64,000 nt of DNA from Microcoleus sp. FACHB-61 (GTDB lineage: Bacteria > Cyanobacteriota > Cyanobacteriia > Cyanobacteriales > Microcoleaceae): contig JACJNY010000025.1 of NCBI GenBank assembly GCA_014695295.1, positions 124,001 to 188,000 of the forward strand, written 5' to 3'. The notes beneath the pieces are model-generated. The model was not told where the DNA came from, did not search any database, and worked only from the letters and a program-made list of their open reading frames with translations. Position numbers and translations under genes: made by a program. Shown here piece by piece: positions 44,162 through 53,415 of this stretch. Numbering within the stretch: the stretch's first letter is position 1; every line of letters begins with the position of its first letter.

Positions 44162-45754
44162 ATGGACGGACTGGCCTACCTACATTTAGCTGAAACTTGG
44201 GAAACGGCTGCGGGTCAAACTCGATCGACCAACTCAAAAATGCACCTGAATTTAGCCTCTGCTCCTTTACTTTTCTTTACGATCGCTCTCACAATTTTAA
44301 ATTTAGTCAATCCCGCACTCGCCATCAAAAAAGGTGATTCAGGCCCGGAAGTTGCTCAACTCCAGAAAACTCTGCAAGCAGCAGGATATTTTGGCGGTAA
44401 GGCTACAGGATTTTACGGTTCTGTCACCCGGGCTGCTGTGAAAAAGTTCCAAGCAGACAACAACCTGAAAGTTGACGGAATTGTCGGCCCTAGAACCTTG
44501 TCAGCGCTGAAAGGTAAGCCGGAAGAGGTTAGCATTGAAGCTGCGGGAAAAATATCGCCCAATGTCGATCGACCTTCCCCATCTCCTAGCGCCACAGAAA
44601 ACACAAACGAACTCGAAGATACAACTAAAAATCAGCCCAAAGAACCTTTATTTCAAGACCCCTCTTTGCCACCATTTAAAACAGAAACTCCTGCCAAAGA
44701 TTCCGAGGATCAAGCAAGTGAATCACCACCCAAAAAAGTGGTAAATCCTCCCGACAACACTCAAGGAAAAATGACCTTGAAAAAAACCATTTACGGCAAC
44801 ATTTCGCCAAAATCGATAGTTTATTCCGGTTCTGGTTTGTTTTTTGCCCAAAACATGATGTACCGCCACACCATCACAGTTTACGACAGGAACTTTAATT
44901 TAGTCAAGACTATTCCCGATACAGTAAACTTGTCGAAGTTCGGCTTTTCTAAATTCAAAGGCAATTATCAAGGCTCTCCCGTAGAAGCGGCTTTTTCAAC
45001 CGATGGCAAATATGGCTACGTCTCCAACTACAAAATGTACGGTTCGGGGTTTAGGAATCCGGGAACCGACAGGTGCTCTCCAGCGGCAAAACACGACCAA
45101 AGTTTTCTGTACCGCATCAATACGCAAACTTTGAAAATAGAAAAGGTAATTCCTGTAGGTGCAGTTCCGAAATTCAATGCTGTTTCGCCGGACAATCGCT
45201 TCGCGCTCGCTAGCAATTGGTGCAGTTGGGATTTGAGCGTAGTTGATACTAATAAAAATCTCGAAGTCGAGCGCGTGAAACTGGGTGCATATCCTCGGGG
45301 TATTGTGGTTACTCCCGACTCAAAAAATGCCTATGTTGCCATCATGGGTTCTTCCAATATTGCGAAAGTGAATCTCATAGACTTTTCGGTAGAATGGCTG
45401 AGAAATATTGGCAATGCGCCGCGTCATTTGACGATCGATCCCAATGGAAAGTATCTTTATGCCACTTTAAATGGTGAAGGAAATGTGGCAAAAATTGACC
45501 TAAAAACTGGTAAAGTGGTGGACAAAGTTTCGACAGGAAAAGCACCTCGCAGCATGACGATTTCCGCTCAGGGAAAACTGCTTTATGTGGTCAACTATTT
45601 CTCGAATACTGTTAGCAAAGTTAGGACGAGCGATATGAAAGTGCTGCAAACAGTGAAGGTTAATTCAAGCCCCATCGGAATTACTTACGATCCGGAAACT
45701 AATCAGGTTTGGGTAGCTTGCTATTCGGGCAGCATTATGGTGTTTCAAGATTAA
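44162..45754 (+). CDS. Peptidoglycan-binding / YVTN beta-propeller surface protein, 530 aa
   Basis: ATG 44162 is chosen because MDGLAYLHLAETWE is a conserved opening of cyanobacterial PG-binding proteins; the frame extends 39 codons upstream. A hydrophobic helix (~28-50) precedes a PG_binding_1 domain (~53-110: GDSGPEVAQLQKTLQAAGYF, GIVGPRTLSALKG). A Pro/Ser/Lys-rich spacer follows (~115-205), then a ~320-residue YVTN-type propeller with 40-residue repeats (GIVVTPDSKNAYVAIMGSS, HLTIDPNGKYLYATLNGEG, SMTISAQGKLLYVVNYFSN). By inference it is anchored to the wall, with the propeller exposed for binding. The ligand is unknown. Confidence 0.88.
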   Translation: MDGLAYLHLAETWETAAGQTRSTNSKMHLNLASAPLLFFTIALTILNLVNPALAIKKGDSGPEVAQLQKTLQAAGYFGGKATGFYGSVTRAAVKKFQADNNLKVDGIVGPRTLSALKGKPEEVSIEAAGKISPNVDRPSPSPSATENTNELEDTTKNQPKEPLFQDPSLPPFKTETPAKDSEDQASESPPKKVVNPPDNTQGKMTLKKTIYGNISPKSIVYSGSGLFFAQNMMYRHTITVYDRNFNLVKTIPDTVNLSKFGFSKFKGNYQGSPVEAAFSTDGKYGYVSNYKMYGSGFRNPGTDRCSPAAKHDQSFLYRINTQTLKIEKVIPVGAVPKFNAVSPDNRFALASNWCSWDLSVVDTNKNLEVERVKLGAYPRGIVVTPDSKNAYVAIMGSSNIAKVNLIDFSVEWLRNIGNAPRHLTIDPNGKYLYATLNGEGNVAKIDLKTGKVVDKVSTGKAPRSMTISAQGKLLYVVNYFSNTVSKVRTSDMKVLQTVKVNSSPIGITYDPETNQVWVACYSGSIMVFQD

Positions 45755-45778
45755 TCTAGCTGGTTCCTAGTTAAGTTT

Positions 45779-45827
45779 GTAGGGTGCGCATTGCCAGACA
45801 GGGCTGAGTGCGCAGTGCGCACCCTAC
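45779..45827. terminator. GTAGGGTGCGCA inverted repeat between convergent genes
   Basis: GTAGGGTGCGCA (45779-45790) faces TGCGCACCCTAC (45816-45827), a perfect 12-bp inverted repeat located between convergent stops. The same family is at 54133-54189. A bidirectional terminator role is inferred. Confidence 0.5.
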
Positions 45828-45843
45828 ATCAGGGGTGAAAATA

Positions 45844-46878
45844 CTATTTGGACAACTTTAAAGGCCTCACAACATACTCAGAAGCCTTAGCAGGTACTTG
45901 ACCTTTTTTGGCCATAGCTTGGTAAATCATGGCTGCTACTTCAGCGCGAGTTGCTGTTCTATTAGGCTGCAAAAGTGCGCGCTTCGGGTGGTTGACAACA
46001 ATGCCAGCTTCCGTGGCTGCTGCTACTTTGTTAACTGCCCATTTCGGCACTTTTGTCCTATCTGTATAAAGTTGTAAAGTTTTGGTTGCTTTTGTTGATG
46101 GTTTCAGGCTCAAACCGCTCGCTAAAGCTGCGATTACTTCCACGCGGGGAATATTTTTGTCTGGACGGAACTCATTGTTTGGGTATCCTTTAAGATATCC
46201 AGTTGTGACGGTGTGGTCGATCGCGGGAGCTACAGGACTCTTGTCTTTTACGTCTTTAAAATTAATTGGTTTTCGGATCGGCTCTTTGTCGTCGGACATT
46301 CGCTGAATCAAGCGCGCTAGTTCGGCTCGCGTCATCGGTTCGTCGGGACGAAATTTGCTGTCGGTGAAATCAGTAAAGATTTTCCGATCGACTAAAGCTA
46401 CAATGAACGGACGCGCCCAATATTTGTCCGGAACATCCGAGAATATAACGGGCCCAACTTTGGGTTTATCGGCTTTGGGTTTATCGCCTTTCGGTTTGGT
46501 AATTGCTGGAGCGGGAGTCGATGGCGCAATTGGCTTGGGAGGAACAACGATTACACCCACCGGAGGAGTTTGTGGTAAAATCGGCCCTAAAGGTGCAACA
46601 GGTGCGACATCCGGTTTTGACGGAACGGGGGTTGTAGCGGGCGATCGCAAATCCGAATTGGGCGACTCGGGCGTTAATATTCCCGGGCTCGCGGGCGTAA
46701 CAGCAGGTTGAGAGAAAACGGCTGGAAATTGCCAATTTCTGGCATTCAATCGATCGGGATTTCTGCCTGTTACCCAAAATAAAATTGCTCCCATCGTGCC
46801 GAAGGCAACCAAGATTGCAATCAATTCATCTAGTCCTAGAGGGTTTCTTTCCCCTGACGGGGGTTGTGAAGAAGACAT
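45844..46878 (-). CDS. SLH-domain protein with N-terminal membrane anchor, 344 aa
   Basis: One TM helix (~17-36), a Pro-rich linker with PKGDKPKADKPKVGP-type repeats (~60-145), then three S-layer homology modules: DVPDKYWARPFIVALVDRKI..FRPDEPMTRAELA, DVKDKSPVAPAIDH..FRPDKNIPRVEV, and YTDRTKVPKWAVNKVAAA..LQPNRTATRAEVA. SLH triplets bind secondary cell-wall polymers or peptidoglycan. The protein would span from the inner membrane into the wall. Convergent with the PG-binding/propeller gene, supporting a local cell-surface cluster. Confidence 0.92.
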   Translation of the reverse strand: MSSSQPPSGERNPLGLDELIAILVAFGTMGAILFWVTGRNPDRLNARNWQFPAVFSQPAVTPASPGILTPESPNSDLRSPATTPVPSKPDVAPVAPLGPILPQTPPVGVIVVPPKPIAPSTPAPAITKPKGDKPKADKPKVGPVIFSDVPDKYWARPFIVALVDRKIFTDFTDSKFRPDEPMTRAELARLIQRMSDDKEPIRKPINFKDVKDKSPVAPAIDHTVTTGYLKGYPNNEFRPDKNIPRVEVIAALASGLSLKPSTKATKTLQLYTDRTKVPKWAVNKVAAATEAGIVVNHPKRALLQPNRTATRAEVAAMIYQAMAKKGQVPAKASEYVVRPLKLSK

Positions 46879-47060
46879 ATTGTCACCTACATACTAATGT
46901 AGAAATTAAATCACATATTTTTTTCGTCTGGGGAAAACAGAGAAGGCTAAATCAACTATTCCAAAGTTCTCACTCTCAATACCTGCGGCGGCGTGGCATC
47001 GAGAGGATAAATAAAATCAAATTTTACCGATCTCAGTTGCTGATTTTTGCAATTTTCAAC

Positions 47061-47945
47061 TCAGCGCCTTCTGCCACTCCCGAAAGAGCGACTCCGACTC
47101 GGTTGACGAGAACTCCTGCCACTACCAAAACTCGGCTGTCGCCTGTATTGATTTTGACGCGGCTGCCGCGATCGCCTCAAAGTGCTGCCCCCGTAACCCG
47201 AACCGGTCGATCGATTCGTATTTGGCCGTGCTGGATTCCGCAAGGGTACGTTCGAGGTGGGCGATCGCAAGCGGCCGGTCGTCCTTAAAACTTGACGGTT
47301 TCTCACAGCAGGAGGCGGAGTTCGGTAGCGAGTTTGATATTGGTTAACAGCTTGGCCGTAAGTATTGCCATACCCGCCATATCCTGTCATAATTCCCGGC
47401 TGATAGACTGGCGGCATATAATATTGCGGTCTAAATAACAAACTGCCGATCGCCTGACCGGCCACAGCTCCAGCAAACGGGGCCCAGAAGCCTGATTGCT
47501 GTCTCACTACTACGGTTTGGGGCTGACCTGTTTGAGGATTAGGAACGGTTTCAGTCACGTTGTGAACGTACTCAATTTTAAAATCTTCTGTCAAATGCAA
47601 AACCGCTTGATTGTTATCCACATTTAGATAACTTTTCTTGCCTGCCGATATTTCTTCATCCGTTAAGCGAGCCATTTGCAAATCCCTAGTGCGGTAAACT
47701 GGGGGACTGCCGGGGGGAGTATTCAGCAACATCAAACTGTATTCGCCATCAGCATCGTTGTAGGTAGCTTGCTGTACGGGATATTGGCCTTGAGCCAAGT
47801 TATTGTTTGGTGCAGGGCGCACAGTGTTAATATTCGGATTTCCAGCAGGATTTGCAGGAGGTCGTGGGGTAGGAGAACCGCAGCCGGTTGCCGTCCCTAA
47901 AAGACTTAAAGCCATTAAATAAATTGTCAGTTTTCGCAGCATCAT
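47061..47945 (-). CDS. Probable lipoprotein with basic, Arg/Ser/Gly-rich tail, 294 aa
   Basis: LSLLGTATGC near residues 13-22 is a lipobox, so a lipid-anchored envelope protein is predicted. A Pro/Asn-rich spacer follows, then a folded part (~60-150), a glycine/alanine hydrophobic stretch (FAGAVAGQAIGSLLF) and a low-complexity C-terminus ending in repeated SFGSGR(R/S)-type units. I do not recognise a named family. A second ATG is the next codon, so the start could be either. Confidence 0.75.
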   Translation of the reverse strand: MMLRKLTIYLMALSLLGTATGCGSPTPRPPANPAGNPNINTVRPAPNNNLAQGQYPVQQATYNDADGEYSLMLLNTPPGSPPVYRTRDLQMARLTDEEISAGKKSYLNVDNNQAVLHLTEDFKIEYVHNVTETVPNPQTGQPQTVVVRQQSGFWAPFAGAVAGQAIGSLLFRPQYYMPPVYQPGIMTGYGGYGNTYGQAVNQYQTRYRTPPPAVRNRQVLRTTGRLRSPTSNVPLRNPARPNTNRSTGSGYGGSTLRRSRQPRQNQYRRQPSFGSGRSSRQPSRSRSFGSGRRR

Positions 47946-48254
47946 AAATAGTAATTGGTAATTAGTAAGGAAGAAGGAAGAATGAAGAAGCCAACAACTT
48001 CTAGCCCGGCTTCTGTAAATTGCCTGTTTTGAATCAAGGTAATTGGTAATTATAAACGACTCGATTTACATCCGAGCGCCGTCACGACTTGAGTCCTTAT
48101 TTATTCCCAGCTTGAGGAATTCCGTCATCACTACCAACCTTTGTTATTTTCCCTCTTTTCTTCTAATCCGCTTGGAGTGGACCTCGTTTTTTTATGAGCT
48201 AATTCTCTTCGCCCATGCGCCGCTTCGCGTTTCTAGTTGGGATTTTTCTAGTTT
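47946..48254. other. 309-bp gene-free region
   Basis: A/G-rich heptamer-like repeats occur near 47948-47990 (AATTGGTAATTAGTAAGGAA). The rest shows no gene or clear motif. Confidence 0.5.
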
Positions 48255-48860
48255 TTAAAGGGGAATAAGTTCGGGGAAATTGACCAACACTTGGTCGTTG
48301 GTAAGTTCGTCTCCCAACTGTGCGGGAGAAAAGTGAACTTGCACAGCTCGGAGCCTTTGCTGGTAATGTAAATTAATTAGTGCTTTTAAACCGACTTTCA
48401 GCGCGCTGATGTCAGCGAGGTCTGTTTCTAGGGCAGGAACTTCGCCTTCATAAGCAACTGTCAGCATCACTACGACATTTCTAGTTACGGGCAAAGACAA
48501 GGGGGATTTTTGATCGTAAACAGATGTGCTGTATTGAGGCTCGCTGAGATAGCGATCGGCTGAATCCGTGAAAAGTTCATCGACATAATCGCCGGCTTCG
48601 CCTTCATTCCAAAAAACATCGCCTTCATTGGCGGCTGCTTGCCAGTAGTTGTCGTATTGCAACAGGTGATTGCAAATTTCTACAAGACCTTCTCCTAAAA
48701 CTGCTAGCTTGCCATCGGCATCAATTGCTTGTCTGGCGGTGCGGTTGAGAACTCCTAACAGCGGTGCAACATCTTCGCCTGTTAGGTGAACGAACACCCG
48801 GCAAACTGCCAATCGAGTTTGACCTGTAAATTGATTGAATCGATCGCGCCAAGCATTCAT
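48255..48860 (-). CDS. Conserved hypothetical protein, DUF1517-like, 201 aa
   Basis: A soluble acidic protein with no signal peptide. The C-terminal pattern (NVVVMLTVAYEGEVPAL, AQLGDELTNDQVLVNFPELIPL) resembles the end of DUF1517 proteins of cyanobacteria and plastids, but the usual N-terminal membrane part is absent. The call rests on remembered family style. It appears to be a single gene. Confidence 0.65.
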   Translation of the reverse strand: MNAWRDRFNQFTGQTRLAVCRVFVHLTGEDVAPLLGVLNRTARQAIDADGKLAVLGEGLVEICNHLLQYDNYWQAAANEGDVFWNEGEAGDYVDELFTDSADRYLSEPQYSTSVYDQKSPLSLPVTRNVVVMLTVAYEGEVPALETDLADISALKVGLKALINLHYQQRLRAVQVHFSPAQLGDELTNDQVLVNFPELIPL

Positions 48861-49313
48861 AACCTATAGTTGTAATCTGTAGGGCTATATTTCCCAGCGT
48901 AGCAAGCGATTTGAACTTTTGCCGTCTACCCTCAGATTGATATGAAGAGTATTTCTGGCGATCGCCTCGGCAGCGTACTGTCTCGCTTTGAGTCATCTAA
49001 TTTTATAGCAGTTTTCAATCGGATCAAATACAGTAGGGAGACGGCACTGCCTTGTCCTGACGGGGATCTGCGACTTTTAATAATTGGTATAAAATTGAGG
49101 ATTGTAGCAAGAGTTTTTTAAATTGATATTAATTCGACGTTCCTTTGCTTCACCGGAATATAATATTGTGGGCTATCGATTCATCTGTCAATTGTTGGCA
49201 GTGCTTCGCGATCGCAATGATAGGAAATTGTAGGGGTAGATAATTTCACCTCAAAAAACCTCCAATCTTGCAAGATTGGAGGTTCGTTGAGCAAATACTT
49301 TGGTTTGAGATAA
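48861..49313. other. 453-bp gene-free region with palindrome and terminator
   Basis: It holds a diverged copy of the dispersed palindrome (GTAGGGAGACGGCACTGCCT, 49033-49052 and onward to 49061), HIP1 near 49208-49215 and the terminator at 49257-49284. No gene is seen. Confidence 0.6.
49257..49284 (-). terminator. Rho-independent terminator of the 180-aa membrane protein gene
   Basis: On the minus strand AACCTCCAATCTT pairs perfectly with AAGATTGGAGGTT over a 2-nt loop, followed by a run of T (complement of 49253-49258). It begins 30 bp after the stop codon. Confidence 0.85.
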
Positions 49314-49856
49314 CTATTTGAGGCTCGCGCTTTGGACTTGTTCGATCGCAATTTCAGAACTCAACTCAGCAACTGGCGAAACTGGTAAATCCAGCTCGCC
49401 GCCTGGAGCTTCTGGGTGTTCGCGAACGGCTGCAACCGCATCTGCTGACTCAGCTACAGCACCCGCCGGCAAATCGAGCAAGGCCGGAACTTCCAGGTAT
49501 TCAGAAACACCCGCATCTGCGATGGGATCGATCGGCTCTTCAAAAACTTCAAAATTATCAGTCATCGCAGCGCAAGCAGCAGAGGCGCGCTTGCCGGCAC
49601 GGTAGCTCATGTAGGCCGCTCCGCCACCCAAAACTCCAGCCAAACCTAGGAAACCGAGAGCTGCTGTTTTGTATGATTTCCACGGATTCATGCGCTCCGA
49701 GCCGCCGGAACCCAGGAGCGTTGTCGCAGAACCAGATTTAGCCGCGCCAGATTTGCTGTAGGAACAGGGGAAAGCAGATGCGGCGTCACCTATGGCGATG
49801 CTGCTTGCGATCGCGACGACGGAAGCAATGCCAGCTAACACTTGAAACTTCTTCAT
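49314..49856 (-). CDS. Exported or membrane hypothetical protein, 180 aa
   Basis: The N-terminal signal-like segment (~5-28, ending AASAFP) is followed by a Ser/Gly/Ala-rich stretch, a second hydrophobic helix (~64-84, AALGFLGLAGVLGGGAAYM) and a ~95-residue acidic, Pro/Ala/Val-rich C-terminus. No known domain. If residues 1-28 are cleaved, the mature protein has one membrane anchor with an acidic tail. It has its own terminator and diverges from rfbB, so it is likely monocistronic. Confidence 0.75.
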   Translation of the reverse strand: MKKFQVLAGIASVVAIASSIAIGDAASAFPCSYSKSGAAKSGSATTLLGSGGSERMNPWKSYKTAALGFLGLAGVLGGGAAYMSYRAGKRASAACAAMTDNFEVFEEPIDPIADAGVSEYLEVPALLDLPAGAVAESADAVAAVREHPEAPGGELDLPVSPVAELSSEIAIEQVQSASLK

Positions 49857-50219
49857 GGTGCTGTGGAGATTGTAAAGGATAATTAAAAAATTAATGGTAA
49901 CAGCTCTTTACAAATGTATCAACTCTGCGCGCCGCCCATATCGAGGATCGATCGCAAATGTCCACTATAGCCTCAGCCTCACGCAATTCAAATTTAAATT
50001 TGCCCGCTTAAAAATTTGCAATGCTTGCTCTGTAAGCATTTGGGCTAAAAAATCGGTAGAAGTTCAAGTTTTGTGAACCAATACTGCGATCGCGCCCAAA
50101 TTAGAAAATCTGAGGTGAGACAGTAAAAAATTTAGTTACAAAGTGGCAAACACTTGGTGAAAAACTACTTTTAAGGCTACTTTTGTAAAGGCTTAGTTAT
50201 TGGAAAAACTCTTATTTTT
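49857..50219. other. 363-bp divergent promoter region
   Basis: It contains a 14-bp perfect palindrome CAAATTTAAATTTG (49989-50002) and an AATGCTT...AAGCATT inverted repeat (50020-50040). They could be operators for the divergent genes; no regulator can be named. Confidence 0.45.
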
Positions 50220-51326
50220 ATGACAGACAGCGCGAATCAAGGCATTGAGCGAGCTCCTCGCCGATTGTTGGTGACGGGCGGGGCTGGATTTATCGGCTCA
50301 AATTTTGTGCATCACTGGTGCAGCAGCTATCCGGGCGATCGAGTAGTCGTACTCGACGCTTTAACCTACGCCGGAAACAGACAAACCCTGGCAAGTTTGG
50401 AAGGAGGAGAAAATTTTCGGTTTGTGCAGGGGGATATTTGCGATCGTAGCCTAGTCGATACCTTGCTCAAAGAAGAAAACATCACCACAGTCGCCCACTT
50501 TGCAGCAGAATCCCACGTTGACAGGTCAATTATCGGGCCTGCCGCCTTTGTTCAAACAAACGTTGTCGGCACCTTCACACTTTTAGAAGCCTTCCGCAAG
50601 CATTTTGAAGCAATTGATGAGTTGTCTCTCAAAGCACAAATGCGCTTCCTTCACGTTTCTACCGACGAAGTTTACGGCAGTCTCGGCCCCGACGACCCAG
50701 CATTTACAGAAACAACCGCCTACTCGCCCAACAGTCCCTACTCAGCTTCCAAAGCTGGCAGCGACCACCTCGCCCGCGCCTATTTCCACACTTACGGCGT
50801 CCCGACAATTATCACCAACTGTTCAAACAATTACGGCCCCTATCACTTCCCAGAAAAGCTCATTCCATTAATGTGCATCAATATGCTATTGGGCAAACCG
50901 CTGCCAGTATACGGCGACGGTCAAAACGTGCGAGATTGGCTCTACGTGCTCGACCACTGCCGCGCTTTAGATGCCGTTATCCACCGCGGCCAACCTGGGG
51001 AAACCTACAATGTTGGCGGTAACAACGAGGTAAAAAATCTCGATTTAGTAAAAATGCTGTGCCAGCTAATGGACGAATTAGCTGAGGATTTGCCCGCCCG
51101 TCCTTGCGAACAATTGATTACATTTGTCAAAGACAGAGCCGGGCACGATCGGCGTTACGCTATTGATGCCAGCAAAATTAAAACAGAGTTAGGTTGGACT
51201 CCCTCAGTAACAGTTGAAGAAGGTTTGCGGCAGACTGTGGAATGGTACTTAGCCAATCGCGAGTGGTGGGAGCCCCTGCTTTCCGAGGAATATCAAACTT
51301 ACTACCGGAAAGTCTACTCTAATTAA
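50220..51326 (+). CDS. rfbB: dTDP-glucose 4,6-dehydratase, 368 aa
   Basis: An extended SDR with Rossmann motif [12 protein letters not shown] (~18-29), TDEVYGSL with the catalytic Asp/Glu, and [11 protein letters not shown] with the Tyr-x3-Lys pair. It converts dTDP-glucose to dTDP-4-keto-6-deoxyglucose, the second step to dTDP-L-rhamnose and related deoxysugars. The usual partners rfbA/C/D are not in the window. It lies near the exosortase/HpsJ genes, suggesting extracellular polysaccharide context, though 390 bp of repeat DNA separates them. Confidence 0.95.
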   Translation: MTDSANQGIERAPRRLLVTGGAGFIGSNFVHHWCSSYPGDRVVVLDALTYAGNRQTLASLEGGENFRFVQGDICDRSLVDTLLKEENITTVAHFAAESHVDRSIIGPAAFVQTNVVGTFTLLEAFRKHFEAIDELSLKAQMRFLHVSTDEVYGSLGPDDPAFTETTAYSPNSPYSASKAGSDHLARAYFHTYGVPTIITNCSNNYGPYHFPEKLIPLMCINMLLGKPLPVYGDGQNVRDWLYVLDHCRALDAVIHRGQPGETYNVGGNNEVKNLDLVKMLCQLMDELAEDLPARPCEQLITFVKDRAGHDRRYAIDASKIKTELGWTPSVTVEEGLRQTVEWYLANREWWEPLLSEEYQTYYRKVYSN

Positions 51327-51717
51327 TCTACTCCTGGACGCACTGACCGCCAGAAACCGGAAGCGGTAAAAAACCCGGTTTTCAAGCTCAAGAGTGCGTC
51401 CAGAAAGGTTTCTGTCTTGCCTTCAAGCTTTACATTTAAACTCCAGGCGCAGAAACCGGGTTTGAGGGAGGAAAATCTTTCATCGAGTGCGATCGAGCTG
51501 AGTAAAAAAACCCACTTTCTTTGGTCTTTGCGTCTAACTTCCGATTTAATTAGGTGGAGGTAAATATCACAAACATTTACTTGTGTCAATTTTTGTAAAG
51601 ATTTAATTAACAATCATCCCAAAGGCATAAATTCAAGTGTTTGTGGCGGATAATTTGTATAGAGTTACCAGATTGAGTAAGCGTTTTAGAAGCTTTTACT
51701 AAAAACAGAAAGTAGCA
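51327..51717. other. Gene-free region with four AAACCGGGTTT-type repeats
   Basis: CAGAAACCGG (51351), AAACCCGGTT (51371), AGAAACCGGG (51451) and AAAAAAACCCACTTTCT (51504-51520) alternate in orientation, giving several possible hairpins. It is followed by AT-rich DNA before the exosortase gene. Confidence 0.6.
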
Positions 51718-52569
51718 ATGACCGAAATCAACTGGCTCAAGCACGTCCAAGAACCTAAATACTGGCTGTTAGGCATCGCCTCCGGTTTGATTGCCCTGCA
51801 CCTAACTCTGACTTCTAGAACAAACGACACTGACCTATTCGGCACAATGTTACTGTTTTGGGGAGTCGTGGCATTTCTCATTTGGGAAAGGCACGAATCC
51901 TTAACTTTTGAAAGCGGAGTTTTCGCCAGCTTCTTTGGGACATCGTTAATTGCTTTAATATTGCTCAAAAGTTCGTCCATATCTGGATACGACTTTTTTA
52001 TCCGAGCAACGCCTTTTTTGTCTGGAATCAGTCTTGCATTGCTGGCTTCTGGAACAAAAGGACTGAAACAATATTGGCAAGAACTTCTAATTCTTGCGTA
52101 TACAGCTATTCCTCCCGGATTGATCGGAGTATTGGTTGATGTCCCCAAATTAACAGCAAAATTTTCAGCTTTCATCCTGCATTATATAGGATTTGAAGTT
52201 GTGCAGAAAGGAGTTTTGCTAATCCTGGAAAAGGGCAGCGTGGAAGTGAATCACGGCTGTTCCGGGGTGAATGCGATGCTACAATTGTTAGGGCTAGCTC
52301 TGGTTTTCTTACTGATGTTTCCTACCACTAGGGGTCAGAAAATTATATTGCCACTCGTGGCAATAATTACTGCATTTGTAGTGAATGCCGCGCGAGTTGG
52401 TCTCCTGGCCGTGCTGGTATCGCTATCTCAAACCGAAGCATTTAAATACTGGCACGAAGGAAACGGTTCGGTAATCTTTTCGATGATTGCTGTATTTATT
52501 TTCGGGTTATTCTGCTGGTTTGCAATTTTGAAAGACCAACCCCAAAATAAGGAAGGACAGAATTGCTAA
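51718..52569 (+). CDS. crtA: Cyanoexosortase A, 283 aa
   Basis: A polytopic membrane protein (~8 TM helices) with the exosortase triad: Cys181 in NHGCSGVNAM, Arg226 in VNAARVGLLA and His246 in YWHEGNGSV. Exosortases are transpeptidase-like enzymes thought to process PEP-CTERM-tagged proteins during export. Cyanobacterial CrtA-type enzymes occur with a dedicated partner, encoded here by the next gene (TAATG overlap). No PEP-CTERM substrate gene is seen in this window, so targets lie elsewhere. An HpsJ-like gene just downstream ties the locus to hormogonium-type polysaccharide export by inference. Confidence 0.93.
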   Translation: MTEINWLKHVQEPKYWLLGIASGLIALHLTLTSRTNDTDLFGTMLLFWGVVAFLIWERHESLTFESGVFASFFGTSLIALILLKSSSISGYDFFIRATPFLSGISLALLASGTKGLKQYWQELLILAYTAIPPGLIGVLVDVPKLTAKFSAFILHYIGFEVVQKGVLLILEKGSVEVNHGCSGVNAMLQLLGLALVFLLMFPTTRGQKIILPLVAIITAFVVNAARVGLLAVLVSLSQTEAFKYWHEGNGSVIFSMIAVFIFGLFCWFAILKDQPQNKEGQNC

Positions 52570-53237
52570 TGGCTATTACCTCTTGGAAACCAGTTAGGCT
52601 TTCCCTGTTGGCTGTTACTTTGGGAGGGGTTTTGTTGGTTGCCGGAAAATTGGTTTTCTATCCCTCTGTAGGCAAAAATCTGGCAACCCCGTTTGAGTTT
52701 CCCGAGTCGGTGCCTCTAGCCGATTGGAAAATGCAGAAGAGCGCGCCGCTGAAAATTAGCGGCAATTCAGAATTCAAAGCTGCCAGGAAATATGAATATC
52801 AAAAAAATAGCATGGCTCTCGAAATAGAGATGCGCTATGCGGTAGACACCATTGGGCAAGTGGAAGGTATGATGAAAGGACATACAGTTCTCAAGTCCTC
52901 TCCTGGTAAACTAGCATTAGCAAGCACTCAAGGCGCAGGGTTCCACGGAATTTTGCAACAGAAAAATCGACTGTATTTGAGTTCGTGTATCAATCCTCGC
53001 GGCGGTGCTACAGTCACTTCCCAACAGTTTAGATATAATCGAAATACTCGCGATTGGCAGCCGAACCGCATTCTGTTTTGGTTGTTGGGTAGGGGAAATA
53101 TTCAAGACCGGCGCTGTTTGTGGACTCAGATGTCTGTGCCTTTGGATAAAACAACTCCAGAAGATGCCAAAAAAATTCTAGAGAATGCTTGGGTTTCTTG
53201 GTATGGGTGGTGGCAACCGCGATTTCCCGAGCCTTGA
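52569..53237 (+). CDS. Cyanoexosortase A system-associated protein, 222 aa
   Basis: One N-terminal membrane helix (~10-30) and an extracytoplasmic domain with conserved aromatic/Cys features (LYLSSCINPRGGATVTSQQF, DRRCLWTQMSVPL, SWYGWWQPRFP). The ATG overlaps the exosortase stop as TAATG, indicating translational coupling. An in-frame TTG 6 nt upstream is less likely. The family always travels with cyanoexosortase A and resembles the EpsI-type partner of other exosortase systems. Its exact role is unknown. Confidence 0.9.
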   Translation: MAITSWKPVRLSLLAVTLGGVLLVAGKLVFYPSVGKNLATPFEFPESVPLADWKMQKSAPLKISGNSEFKAARKYEYQKNSMALEIEMRYAVDTIGQVEGMMKGHTVLKSSPGKLALASTQGAGFHGILQQKNRLYLSSCINPRGGATVTSQQFRYNRNTRDWQPNRILFWLLGRGNIQDRRCLWTQMSVPLDKTTPEDAKKILENAWVSWYGWWQPRFPEP

Positions 53238-53249
53238 GTCGAGTCAGTC

Positions 53250-53282
53250 GATTTTAGATTTTAGATTTTAGATTTTAGATTT
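53250..53282. repeat. GATTTTA heptamer array
   Basis: Four and a half tandem copies of GATTTTA downstream of the exosortase-associated gene. Confidence 0.9.
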
Positions 53283-53415
53283 ACTCCACAGATGAATCTG
53301 GAAGCTTGAACAAGAGTCTAAAATTTTTGACTCTCCACGACAGGAGTAGGGGGCTTGTATCCGTTTTTGGGCGGGGTCAAGAGAGATTTTTCTTAGCAAC
53401 AATTCTGATTATTTT

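Noticed and set aside
46785-47288. Plus-strand open frame of 167 codons
   Set aside because: Antisense to the SLH and lipoprotein genes; composition typical of a shadow frame.
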